Shown one piece after another: positions 35,681 to 44,604 of a stretch of DNA of 64,000 bases. The translations under genes and the position numbers were made by a program. The stretch comes from Desmonostoc muscorum FACHB-395 (GTDB lineage: Bacteria; Cyanobacteriota; Cyanobacteriia; Cyanobacteriales; Nostocaceae), in NCBI RefSeq assembly GCF_014698035.1, contig NZ_JACJSF010000019.1, positions 1 to 64,000 on the forward strand, given 5' to 3'. Each line of letters begins with the position of its first letter. The stretch's first letter is position 1. The notes beneath the pieces are model-generated. The model saw only the letters and a list, made by a program, of their open reading frames with translations, had not been told where the DNA came from and made no database searches.

Positions 35681-38600
35681 ATGACTACTGACAAGCAGCT
35701 ACACGTCTCCACAAAAGAAAATCAGCATACATTGCAAAGACTGATTAGAGCAATCGCACTTTCTGAAGGTCAATTTGCCCTAATTTTAGTTCGGTGTAAC
35801 TATGGGCAATTACGTGAGCAAATGTTAGAAAATATTCGCTCCATCACCAAAGATACTTATATCAGAGAAATCGTCCTCAATTTGTCAACAACTTCCTTAC
35901 ACAACACAATAGTCACAGAGCTATCCTTAGATAATCCTGCTGTCCTCACAGACTCTTTGCCAGCTGCTGTTATGGTTTTTGGTATTGAGTCAGCAATCGA
36001 CCTAGAAAACTTACTTACAGGCATTAACCAAGCGCGAGATATATATGCCGCAACTTTTCCATTTCCAGTAGTGTTGTGGCTACAAGATGAAGTTGCATCA
36101 TTGTTGTCCAGATTAGCACCTGATTTTAAAAGTTGGGCTGCAACTACGATTAAATTTGAAATGGCAAAAGCAGATTTAATTGCTTTGATTCATCAAGAAG
36201 CAGAATCTCTATTTGCCAAAGTTTTAGAAGCAGGTGCTGAAACATTTTTATCTAATGCCTCCCTAGATTTAGATCCTAAGTCTCAACACCGCCACGAAAT
36301 AGAATCAGCCCGTAATGATTTGCTGCGTCTATATGGTGTTCAATTAACACCAGGATTAGAAGCTAGTTTAGAATTTGTGTTAGGACGAGATAAATATGCC
36401 AACGATCAAATTAATGGTGCTTTAGGCAATTATCAAAGAAGTCTAGCATTATGGCAGCAGGAAACGAAGAGAGTCGCTGAGTTGGAGAGTAATTCTTCTT
36501 TACCTCTCTCATGTCCTCACCCTACTCCTTCGTCTTTACTCAAGCAAGCAATAGTACTATTCCACTTAGGGCTGTGTTATCACCGCATGGCAGACCTACA
36601 CAATAATAGTAATAGTAGGTATTGTGAACATGCTCTCTTGTGGTTTAAACAATGCCTGGACGTATTGGAGGAGGTACAAAGAGAAGACTTAGTTGCTAAA
36701 TTTATTTTGCCTGCTTGTGAAATGCTGCAACGTTTACAAGCTTGGGACGACTTAAAAAAATTAGCTCAAAAGTCATTACTTCTAAATAAAACCTATGGAA
36801 CTCCTGCACAAATTGCTCAAAATTATGGTTTTTTGGCAAATGTAGCAATTTCAGAGTCGAATTGGGTACTAGCTCATGAATTTGCGAATGCAGCACTTTC
36901 TATTTCCGAAGAAGCAACAGAAGTTTCTCTGCGAGATGCTTTGCGAACACGACGACAAGAAAGTTGGTATCTTCTGTTGCTTGCACGTACACAGCGACAT
37001 CTAGGTGAATCAGAAGAGGCTATCAATAACCTGGAATGGGCGAGGGTAGTTTGTGAGCTACAACATCAGCCATCACTATATTTAGAGATTTTAGAGGAAC
37101 TGCGATCGCTTTACTTTTTTGAGCGTCATAACTATACAGAAGCCTTTAAACTCAAGCAAGAAAAAATTCAGATAGAACATCAGTATGGGTTTCGCGCCTT
37201 CATTGGCGCAAGTCAGTTACAGCCGCAACGATCTAGAATTAACCCAGCATTGGAACCTCAAAAAATACCGTTTATTCCTGAAGGAGTTGCCCAAGAAATA
37301 TCAGCTTCAGGACGACAGCAAGATGTCAATCGTTTGATTGAAAGAATTAGTCGTGCTGACTATAAACTTACAGTAATTTATGGGCCATCAGGCGTAGGTA
37401 AAAGTTCAATTCTCAAAGCTGGTTTAGTCCCAGCTCTGACAGGAAAAGTTATCGGAGAGCGCATTCCTATACCTATTGTTTTGTCTGTTTATACTGATTG
37501 GCTCACAGTCTTAATAAGCAGTCTCAACCAAGCACTGGCATACACAGGAATATCAGTTAATCCTGACTCTACATTCAATATACTGTTAGAAAAAATTCGT
37601 TTAGCAACCGAGCGCAACTATACAATAATTATCATATTAGACCAGTTTGAAGAATTGTTTTTTATTAGTAATCCTTCTACACAAAGAATTGAATTTTATC
37701 AATTCTTTAGTGAATGTTTAAATATTTCATTTGTAAAAATCATTCTTTCGTTAAGAGAAGATTACTTACATCATTTATTAGAATTTGAACGATTGAGCCA
37801 AAAAAATAGTATTGGACTATATGATTTAGGTGTAATTAATAAAAATATTCTCGATAAGGACATTCGCTACTATCTAGGAAAATTCTCTAGTCAGGATGCT
37901 AACGCTATAATTCACAGTCTTACTCAACGTTCTCATTATGAACTGAGTGATGAATTAATTAACCGATTAGTTCAGGATTTGACAGGAGAACTAGATGAAG
38001 TACATCCAATTGAATTACAAATAGTTGGCGCTCAACTACAAATAGAAAATATTACTACCCTTGGACAATACAAGCTTTGCGGCGGCTCGGCAAAATTGGT
38101 TGAACGCTGGCTAGGGGAAGTGATCAAAGACTGCGGCCCAGAGAATGAAGAGTTAAGTTGGAAATTATTATTTGAGTTTACTGATGAAAAAGGGACGCGA
38201 CCTTTAAAAACTAAAGCTGATTTAGCGGCTGCATTAATTAATAACCATGATATAGAAACAATATCAAGCTTTAACACAGTTGGGGAACTGATTTTAGAAA
38301 TATTGGTGGGTTCAGGTTTGGTGTTGCGAGTCAGAGAAGAATTAGGCGATCGTTACCAGCTAGTTCATGATTATTTAGTTGAACCAATTCGCCAAAAAAA
38401 CAACTATGGTATGCTCGCCGAGTTTGAAAAAATCAAACTCGAAAAAATTAGAGCAGAAGTAGCCCAACAACTGAGTCAAAAGCAACTCAATTTGGTCTTG
38501 CAACGGCGACTGCGAGAAGCACGGTTTGTAGGCGTAGTGCTGGCAATCATGGGGGGAACAATAGCAACATTATGGTGGCAAGCCAACTTGCAAAAAACAG

Positions 38601-40729
38601 CAGCAATTCACCAGACTCTACGAGCTGAACGCAGTGAAACCAACTTGAGGATTAGTGGAATCACAGCTGCTAGCGAAGCTCTATTTGCGTCTAATAAAGA
38701 GTTTGATGCTTTATTAGAAAGTTTGCGGGCTTGGAGAGAACTGAAACAGGCAGATGGAGTGCAACCAGATACCCGAATGCGGGTGGTAACAGCCTTGCAA
38801 CAGGCGGTTTATGGGGTAACAGAAGTCAATCGCTTAGAAGGGCACACTGATATTGTCTGGGGAGTAACTTTCAGCCCAGATGGTCAAACTTTAGCATCAG
38901 GTAGTCGAGATCAGACTGTGAAAATTTGGCATCCTGATGGTAGTTTACTCCAAACCCTCAAAGGTCACACTGATGCTGTTACCTGTGTAAGCTTCAGCCC
39001 AGATGGTCAAACTCTAGCGTCCGCCAGCCTCGACAAAACAGTACAAATCTGGAGTAAAAACCCGGTTACAGGTGAATTTGATCCCAAGCCATATAAAACC
39101 CTGAAAGGACATAAAGATTGGGTTTATAGCGTTAATTTCAGTCCTGATGGCGAGTTGTTAGCTACTGCCAGTAAGGATACAACCATAAAACTCTGGCGCA
39201 AAGACGGTACATTAGTAAAAACCCTGAGAGGACATCGAGGGTGGGTTAACTGGGTAAACTTTAGTCCCGATGGTCAATTAATCGCTTCGTCCAGCGATGA
39301 CAAGACAGTGAAAATCTGGCGACGGGATGGTAGCCTGGTTACAACTTTGCAGGGACATCAGCAGGGTGTGACTGTAGCTGTTTTCAGCCCCGACGGTAAA
39401 TTTTTAGCTTCAGCAGGTCGAGACAAGACAGTGAAACTTTGGCGGCGCGAAAATAACGACACTAAAAACAGTTTTGACTTTCGTCTTTACAAAAATTTAC
39501 GGCAGCATAGCAGTACAGTATGGAGTTTGAGCTTTAGTTCCGATAGTAAAAAGTTAGCTTCCGCAGGTGAAGACAATACCATAAACCTCTGGAGTATAAC
39601 TGGTACCTTACTCAAAACCTTCAAAGGACACAGTGATGCTGTTGTTACTATCGCTTTCAGTCCGAATAACAAATTGCTGGCTTCAGGAAGTTTCGACAAA
39701 AGCGTGAAACTATGGAGTTTAAATGCCCCAACACCGTCTACTCTTCAAGGGCATCAAGATCGAGTTTTGAGCGTTACTTGGAGTCCCAACGGTCAGATGC
39801 TGGCTTCTGGTAGCAGCGATCGCACTGTAAAACTCTGGAAGAAATACACTAGTAATGGCGAGTTCAAAACTCGACTTTACAAAACTTTAATGGGGCACAC
39901 AAGTAAAGTTCCTAGTGTCAGTTTTGACCCCAAGGGTAAAATGCTGGCTTCAGGAAGTTATGACAAAACCGTGAAACTTTGGCGGCTTGACGGTACTTTA
40001 ATCATGACTCTTCACGGACATAGCGATAGTGTGATGAGCGTGAATTTCAGCCCCGATGGTCAGTTTTTGGCATCAGCTAGCAAAGATAAAACCGTGAAGC
40101 TTTGGAACCGTCAAGGTAAGTTACTCAAAACCTTAATGGGGCATCAGGGTTGGGTAAATAGCGTAAATTTCAGCCCTGATAGTCAGATTTTAGCCTCTGC
40201 CAGTGATGACCAAACTGTAAAACTGTGGAACCGTGAAGGCAAATTGCTCAAAACTTTTTCGCCCCATGACAGTTGGGTGTTAGGTGTCAGCTTTAGTCCC
40301 ACTGATGAGTTGCTGGCTTCTGCCAGTTGGGATAACACAGTAAAACTTTGGCGACGGGATGGTACGTTGTTAAAAACCTTATTAAAGGGGTATAGCGATA
40401 GCGTCAACGCTGTAACTTTCAGTCCCAATGGTGAATTGCTTGCCGCCGCCAGTTGGGATAGTACAGTAAAACTTTGGAGTCATGAAGGCAAATTAATTAA
40501 AAGTTTGAATGGGCATCGTGCCCCAGTGTTAAGTGTCAGTTTTAGCCCAGATGGTCAAACACTAGCATCAGCTAGTGATGACAACACGATAATTCTGTGG
40601 AATTTAAACCTTGACGATCTGCTTGTTCGTGGTTGCGACTGGGTGGGTGATTACCTCAAGCACAACCGTAATCTTGAGGAGCGCGATCGCTTTCTTTGTA
40701 ATGGCATACCCACTAAAAACTCTTTTTAA
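35681..40729 (+). CDS. TPR-STAND NTPase-WD40 giant protein (1682 residues)
   Basis: A multidomain signalling NTPase. Residues 1-185 form an alpha/beta domain (FALILVRCNYGQLREQMLEN, then FPFPVVLWLQDEV) resembling a nucleotide-binding fold without a Walker A. Residues about 215-510 are TPR-like helices. From about 540 an nSTAND1-type domain has GPSGVGKSS (568-576), IIIILDQFEELFF (about 648-660) and a DEVHPIELQIVGAQL helix region. A hydrophobic segment (about 948-967, GVVLAIMGGTIATLWW) follows, then 14 WD40 repeats (about 1055-1646), enough for two seven-blade propellers, and the tail GCDWVGDYLKHN...DRFLC. STAND proteins are signal-triggered switches, several in antiphage defence; the role here is unknown. 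It forms a pair with the ATPase upstream. Confidence 0.88.
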   Translation: MTTDKQLHVSTKENQHTLQRLIRAIALSEGQFALILVRCNYGQLREQMLENIRSITKDTYIREIVLNLSTTSLHNTIVTELSLDNPAVLTDSLPAAVMVFGIESAIDLENLLTGINQARDIYAATFPFPVVLWLQDEVASLLSRLAPDFKSWAATTIKFEMAKADLIALIHQEAESLFAKVLEAGAETFLSNASLDLDPKSQHRHEIESARNDLLRLYGVQLTPGLEASLEFVLGRDKYANDQINGALGNYQRSLALWQQETKRVAELESNSSLPLSCPHPTPSSLLKQAIVLFHLGLCYHRMADLHNNSNSRYCEHALLWFKQCLDVLEEVQREDLVAKFILPACEMLQRLQAWDDLKKLAQKSLLLNKTYGTPAQIAQNYGFLANVAISESNWVLAHEFANAALSISEEATEVSLRDALRTRRQESWYLLLLARTQRHLGESEEAINNLEWARVVCELQHQPSLYLEILEELRSLYFFERHNYTEAFKLKQEKIQIEHQYGFRAFIGASQLQPQRSRINPALEPQKIPFIPEGVAQEISASGRQQDVNRLIERISRADYKLTVIYGPSGVGKSSILKAGLVPALTGKVIGERIPIPIVLSVYTDWLTVLISSLNQALAYTGISVNPDSTFNILLEKIRLATERNYTIIIILDQFEELFFISNPSTQRIEFYQFFSECLNISFVKIILSLREDYLHHLLEFERLSQKNSIGLYDLGVINKNILDKDIRYYLGKFSSQDANAIIHSLTQRSHYELSDELINRLVQDLTGELDEVHPIELQIVGAQLQIENITTLGQYKLCGGSAKLVERWLGEVIKDCGPENEELSWKLLFEFTDEKGTRPLKTKADLAAALINNHDIETISSFNTVGELILEILVGSGLVLRVREELGDRYQLVHDYLVEPIRQKNNYGMLAEFEKIKLEKIRAEVAQQLSQKQLNLVLQRRLREARFVGVVLAIMGGTIATLWWQANLQKTAAIHQTLRAERSETNLRISGITAASEALFASNKEFDALLESLRAWRELKQADGVQPDTRMRVVTALQQAVYGVTEVNRLEGHTDIVWGVTFSPDGQTLASGSRDQTVKIWHPDGSLLQTLKGHTDAVTCVSFSPDGQTLASASLDKTVQIWSKNPVTGEFDPKPYKTLKGHKDWVYSVNFSPDGELLATASKDTTIKLWRKDGTLVKTLRGHRGWVNWVNFSPDGQLIASSSDDKTVKIWRRDGSLVTTLQGHQQGVTVAVFSPDGKFLASAGRDKTVKLWRRENNDTKNSFDFRLYKNLRQHSSTVWSLSFSSDSKKLASAGEDNTINLWSITGTLLKTFKGHSDAVVTIAFSPNNKLLASGSFDKSVKLWSLNAPTPSTLQGHQDRVLSVTWSPNGQMLASGSSDRTVKLWKKYTSNGEFKTRLYKTLMGHTSKVPSVSFDPKGKMLASGSYDKTVKLWRLDGTLIMTLHGHSDSVMSVNFSPDGQFLASASKDKTVKLWNRQGKLLKTLMGHQGWVNSVNFSPDSQILASASDDQTVKLWNREGKLLKTFSPHDSWVLGVSFSPTDELLASASWDNTVKLWRRDGTLLKTLLKGYSDSVNAVTFSPNGELLAAASWDSTVKLWSHEGKLIKSLNGHRAPVLSVSFSPDGQTLASASDDNTIILWNLNLDDLLVRGCDWVGDYLKHNRNLEERDRFLCNGIPTKNSF

Positions 40730-40758
40730 TTATGAATTAAGTTGAAGCCTCAATGAGC

Positions 40759-40784
40759 AACCGCTCTTGGTTTAGCGGTTGATG
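40759..40784 (+). terminator. Hairpin after the STAND-WD40 gene
   Basis: CAACCGCT and AGCGGTTG form an 8-bp stem with an 8-base loop about 30 bases after the stop of the STAND-WD40 gene. There is no U-run, so termination is only likely by position. Confidence 0.4.
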
Positions 40785-40829
40785 AGGCGATCGGGGTTGT
40801 TAATTCAGAGGTAGAAAATAATTTTTGAG

Positions 40830-41180
40830 TTAATCAGCAAAGGAGCGATCGCTCTCTAAAACTTCACGGCTATTTTCTGGGGAAGCCTCTTGTGGCAAAT
40901 TCGCTAGAAAAGCTTGTAGTCTCATACGCTCGATATAAGGCCAGCCTCCCTCAGACTCAATATCTTTTAGGAGTGAGTAAAGTTGCCGACGGTTAACAGG
41001 CAAACTCTCTTGAAAAACCCCATCTCGGATCTCTCTGTGTAACTGTTCCAATTGCCTAAGCAAAGCCAAAAGAGCTACAGTCTCACCTTCACAACCCTGC
41101 ACGGCATCGTACACCACAGTTGCGATCGCTTGCAGTTTACAGGACAACTCCCCTGATTCCAGATTTTTGTTATGGTTCAT
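40830..41180 (-). CDS. Conserved hypothetical protein
   Basis: A 116-residue soluble, helical protein that I do not recognise. Its centre reads LLALLRQLEQLHREIRDGVF and RRQLYSLLKDIESEGGWPYI, suggesting a helical bundle. No cysteine pair, metal site, signal peptide or membrane helix is evident. I choose the ATG at 41180 (MNHNKNLESGELS); the frame opens at 41213. It converges on the STAND-WD40 gene. Confidence 0.6.
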   Translation of the reverse strand: MNHNKNLESGELSCKLQAIATVVYDAVQGCEGETVALLALLRQLEQLHREIRDGVFQESLPVNRRQLYSLLKDIESEGGWPYIERMRLQAFLANLPQEASPENSREVLESDRSFAD

Positions 41181-42011
41181 GCCAACTTTTCCGTATAAAT
41201 GAGACCAACTCAAATTTACCGGAGATTTTTAATTTTCCCTAGTTTGCCAATACTTACTCTAGACATTGAGCCCAGAAAATAAAGCTACTGTAGGCTTTTA
41301 GATGGTTTTTTGCTAGACTCACCGCCTTTGCTCTTCCCTGCACTTACCTAAGTAAGGGTTGAATATAACTAGATTTGTATCTTTATTAAAAGCAATTGCG
41401 ATCGCTCCTAAAAGAGCGTAGTAACCTTTAGCATAGCCTCCACATCAGCTAGATGCGATCGGAACGAGACTTTGTTAATTAAGAGTACTTTGATTTTGAG
41501 TTAAAAAAAATCGTATGATCTGGCTAATTTACCCATCAAACAATGGGCTGTATGTAGTAGCGTCACATACATGATACAAAAAGACTTGGGCGACGCTGCT
41601 TTTGCAATTGGCAAAAGCAAAGTGCAAAGCAGACAACTCTCTTCGCACTCTTTGAGGCAAGCACTTATGCTGCTCTGTGTAGCGCTTACTCATCCCCCCG
41701 CCCAACTCTAACAAATGCCACCAACAGTAAAACTGCTGGTTTTTTGCCCCCTAGTTACACACATCCAAATAAGGATACAGTGTGCTACTTATTCTGGGGT
41801 TTACTCCCCAAGCTCAAGAGAACGACACGTTTAACTACGTTTAGCAGAGAAAAGTTTGACTGGCGACTTCCAGCCTATACGCCCTGACATTTGTTTCAAT
41901 TCTGGTAATCAGAGCAACACAGTGTCAGTTCGAAGATGGCTTTTCGTCAGAAATCAAAGCTTCGATGCAGTTTTACAACTTAGATATTAATTTTTGAGAT
42001 TGAGGTTGACC
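41181..42011. other. Long leader region upstream of psbO with internal terminator
   Basis: About 830 bases without a protein gene. A plus-strand terminator (41720-41745) lies 270 bases before psbO. Upstream of it, 41580-41720 contains a GCTTTTGC/GCAAAAGC hairpin and could be a short structured RNA. The 61-codon minus-strand frame at 41529-41714 overlaps this structure and looks spurious. Confidence 0.5.
41720..41745 (+). terminator. Rho-independent terminator upstream of psbO
   Basis: ACCAACAGT (41720-41728) and ACTGCTGGT (41732-41740) form a 9-position stem with one mismatch and an AAA loop, followed by a run of six T. It points in the psbO direction but ends before it, so it terminates a separate short transcript or attenuates a long psbO leader. 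Confidence 0.65.
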
Positions 42012-42845
42012 ATGAGGTATCGCGCTTTAATTGTTGCATTCTTGGCTTTGTGCCTGGGACTAATAACTGCTTGTAGTGATGCTCCTGCTACTAGTAGTAG
42101 AGATGTACTTACTTACGACCAAATTCGTGGCACTGGCTTAGCGAACAAATGCCCCCAACTAGCAGAAACAAGCCGTGGCTCCATTCCCATTGATTCTAGC
42201 CAGTCTTATGCCATCAAAGAACTTTGCTTAGAACCAACTAGCTTTTTCATCAAAGAAGAACCTGCTAATAAACGCCAAGAAGCAGAATTTGTTGCTGGCA
42301 AATTGTTGACTAGATACACTTCCACTATTGACCAGGTGCAAGGCAACCTAAAAATCAACTCAGATAATAGCTTGACCTTTGAGGAAACTGATGGTCTTGA
42401 CTTCCAAGCCATCACCGTACAACTTCCTGGCGGTGAGCGAGTACCTTTCCTCTTCACCATCAAAAACTTGGTTGCTCAAACCCAACCCAGTTTGAGCAGT
42501 ATTAACACCTCTACGGACTTTGAAGGCACTTTCAAAGTTCCTTCCTATCGTGGTGCTGCCTTCCTAGATCCCAAAGGTCGTGGTGTCGTCAGTGGCTACG
42601 ATAATGCCGTAGCTCTCCCCGCTCAAGCGGATGATGAAGAACTTACCCGCACTAACGTCAAGCGTGCTGAAAATCTTAACGGAAAGATTTCTCTGCAAAT
42701 CGCTAAAGTTGATAGTTCTAGTGGTGAAATTGCTGGTACTTTCGAGAGCGAACAGCCATCTGATACAGACTTAGGTGCTGGCGAACCGAAAGAAGTCAAG
42801 ATTCGCGGTCTATTTTTTGCACGGGTTGAATCGACTCGTAGCTAA
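42012..42845 (+). CDS. psbO: Photosystem II manganese-stabilizing polypeptide PsbO
   Basis: A 277-residue lumenal extrinsic subunit that stabilises the Mn4CaO5 cluster of photosystem II. The signal ALIVAFLALCLGLITAC is followed by LTYDQIRGTGLANKCPQL and the paired cysteine in IKELCLEPTSFF, the conserved PsbO disulfide. VPSYRGAAFLDPKGRGVVSG and KGRFFAR-like RGLFFARVES complete the beta-barrel. LITAC also resembles a lipobox, so lipid attachment is possible. I choose the ATG at 42012, seven codons into the open frame, with AGGTTGACC before it. Confidence 0.96.
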   Translation: MRYRALIVAFLALCLGLITACSDAPATSSRDVLTYDQIRGTGLANKCPQLAETSRGSIPIDSSQSYAIKELCLEPTSFFIKEEPANKRQEAEFVAGKLLTRYTSTIDQVQGNLKINSDNSLTFEETDGLDFQAITVQLPGGERVPFLFTIKNLVAQTQPSLSSINTSTDFEGTFKVPSYRGAAFLDPKGRGVVSGYDNAVALPAQADDEELTRTNVKRAENLNGKISLQIAKVDSSSGEIAGTFESEQPSDTDLGAGEPKEVKIRGLFFARVESTRS

Positions 42846-42940
42846 ATTCTCTAGAGTTTAGATAACTGACCTGGCATTCAGAACTACAATTCTGTAAACA
42901 TCAGGTTTGATCGCAAAAGTTAACTTCTTTGCCCACATTT

Positions 42941-43056
42941 TCAGGGCTGTTTCATTCCTATAAAAGCCTTACAGAGACTAAAAGAGACAAGAGAAGAATT
43001 TCTCCTTCCCTTGTCCCCAGTTTTTCAAGAGGCTTTGAAAGAATGAAACAGCCCTG
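42941..43056. repeat. Long inverted repeat after psbO (possible MITE)
   Basis: CAGGGCTGTTTCATTC (42941-42956) and its exact complement (43041-43056) enclose 84 bases. The right arm is followed by CCTTTTTT, so the structure could also end psbO transcription. Its size, near 111 bp like the other elements, suggests a MITE; no clear target duplication is visible. Confidence 0.55.
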
Positions 43057-43577
43057 CCTTTTTTGAGGGTGGTACATAGATTTCTGACAAAGAGGGAGAA
43101 AGCTGAAAGCCTAATATGCTTGGGTTAGTGATATTTTGCCGCGCAATATCTTCCCAGTACAAAAAAGATCAATCTCGCATTTTGTTGTATTTGCTTGCGT
43201 AAATATACATACTATTTTTCAAATATTATTAGTTATTTTTAATTGTTAGCTGAATTTCGGTTGAATGGACAGGTAATTTTACTGTAAATCAAACTTTTAC
43301 TATCTAATAAAATTTTGACTATTGTTGTTTTGTTTTTGGAAGTTAGCTTCACCATTAATTAATTAAAGTTACGTACAATCTCGGTTTGAGATTTAGTGAT
43401 TAATTTTATATTTTATTTCTATGTAGTTCTAAAAATAGCTACAAATTATCCCAAAGATAAATAACAAACTAAATATCAACTTCACCCATTTAAATTTTGC
43501 GCGGTTGTCAAGTAATTCTATTGGGATTTTGCCTAAAAAAAGTTGTTAATCCCATAGTAATTGCTATTACATATAGC

Positions 43578-43599
43578 GCGATATTCTGTTTAATATCGC
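43578..43599. promoter_or_regulatory. Palindrome upstream of sigF
   Basis: GCGATATT and AATATCGC are perfect 8-base inverted repeats with a 6-base spacer, 64 bases upstream of the sigF ATG. The size suits a dimeric repressor or activator site; no named regulator can be assigned. Confidence 0.4.
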
Positions 43600-43662
43600 A
43601 CAATCGCAACTGAATTTAAAAGTGAGTAATTGATTGTTAATTTACTCAATAAGCACGGTGCT

Positions 43663-44439
43663 ATGCCTACCACAGTCACCAATGAACTAAAACATGAAAT
43701 TTGGCAGTTGTTGCGAGAATATCAGCAATCTCGGTCAGAAAATGTTCGCAATAAACTGGTAAAACTCAATTTTGGACTTGTGAGAAAAGAAGCTCACTAC
43801 TGGACGAATCAATGTCATGAAACCTACGATGATTTGCTCCAGGTTGGATGTTTAGGTTTAATCAGAGCGATTGAAAAATTTGAACTTTCCAAGGGACATG
43901 CCTTTAGTTCCTATGCTCTTCCTTATATTCGAGGTGAAATTCAACACTATCTCCGAGATAAAGGTGTCACCGTGCGAATTCCTCGGAAGTGGTTAGCACT
44001 CCAACAGCAAGCAATAGGAGTGTCACGTTCTTGGCGTGAAAAGCATAATCGCCAACCAACAGATACCGAATTAGCAACAGCGCTAGAAATTTCTCCAAAC
44101 GAATGGCAAGAAATTAAGTTAGCGTGGATAAATCGCGCTCCCTTGAGTCTTGATGTGCCAATCCAAGATGGAGAAGAAGGTTCTACTTGTTTGGGAGAAT
44201 TGGTTCCTGATCCTCACTATCGCAGCTTTCAATTGGCACAAGAAGACCAACTTCGCTTGCAACAAGCATTGGTTCAACTCGAACAACGCACCCGTGATGT
44301 CTTGGAATGCGTATTTTTACAAGATTTGACACAAAAACAAGTTGCAGAACATCTCGGGATAAGTGTCGTGACAGTTTCCCGTAGAGTCAAGAAAGGTCTG
44401 GATTTGATGAAACAGCTTATGGGTGTAGCAGACGATTAA
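43663..44439 (+). CDS. sigF: Group 3 RNA polymerase sigma factor SigF
   Basis: A 258-residue alternative sigma-70 family factor with regions 2, 3 and 4: KLVKLNFGLVRKEAHYWTNQ and YDDLLQVGCLGLIRAIEKFE (region 2), AFSSYALPYIRGEIQHYLRD then VRIPRKWL (2.4/3.0), and a C-terminal helix-turn-helix LTQKQVAEHLGISVVTVSRR (region 4). Lacking region 1.1, it belongs to group 3, SigF subgroup; in Synechocystis SigF controls pili and motility genes. ATG at 43663 is chosen over an upstream TTG. The palindrome at 43578 may regulate it. Confidence 0.88.
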   Translation: MPTTVTNELKHEIWQLLREYQQSRSENVRNKLVKLNFGLVRKEAHYWTNQCHETYDDLLQVGCLGLIRAIEKFELSKGHAFSSYALPYIRGEIQHYLRDKGVTVRIPRKWLALQQQAIGVSRSWREKHNRQPTDTELATALEISPNEWQEIKLAWINRAPLSLDVPIQDGEEGSTCLGELVPDPHYRSFQLAQEDQLRLQQALVQLEQRTRDVLECVFLQDLTQKQVAEHLGISVVTVSRRVKKGLDLMKQLMGVADD

Positions 44440-44604
44440 CTGCAAATAAACTAAATCCGCAGTTATGCTGGGCTGTTAGTGTTAAAAATAACCCTTGAAA
44501 TGTAAAAAATTAGGTTATAAAGGTAACATACTTTGCCTTTGATACAAATTTTAGGCATGTATATTTCCATTTTTCAATTTTTCAATGGCTTTTGAGAACA
44601 GCTC

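Larger units (their letters stand above)
42846..43662. other. Intergenic region between psbO and sigF
   Basis: About 815 bases with no gene. It holds the 116-base inverted-repeat structure after psbO (42941-43056) and an 8-bp palindrome 60-90 bases upstream of sigF (43578-43599). The AT-rich middle (43100-43560) shows nothing recognisable. Confidence 0.5.

Noticed and set aside
41529..41714. 61-codon minus-strand frame upstream of psbO
   Set aside because: Overlaps hairpin-forming DNA; no motif or ribosome-binding site.
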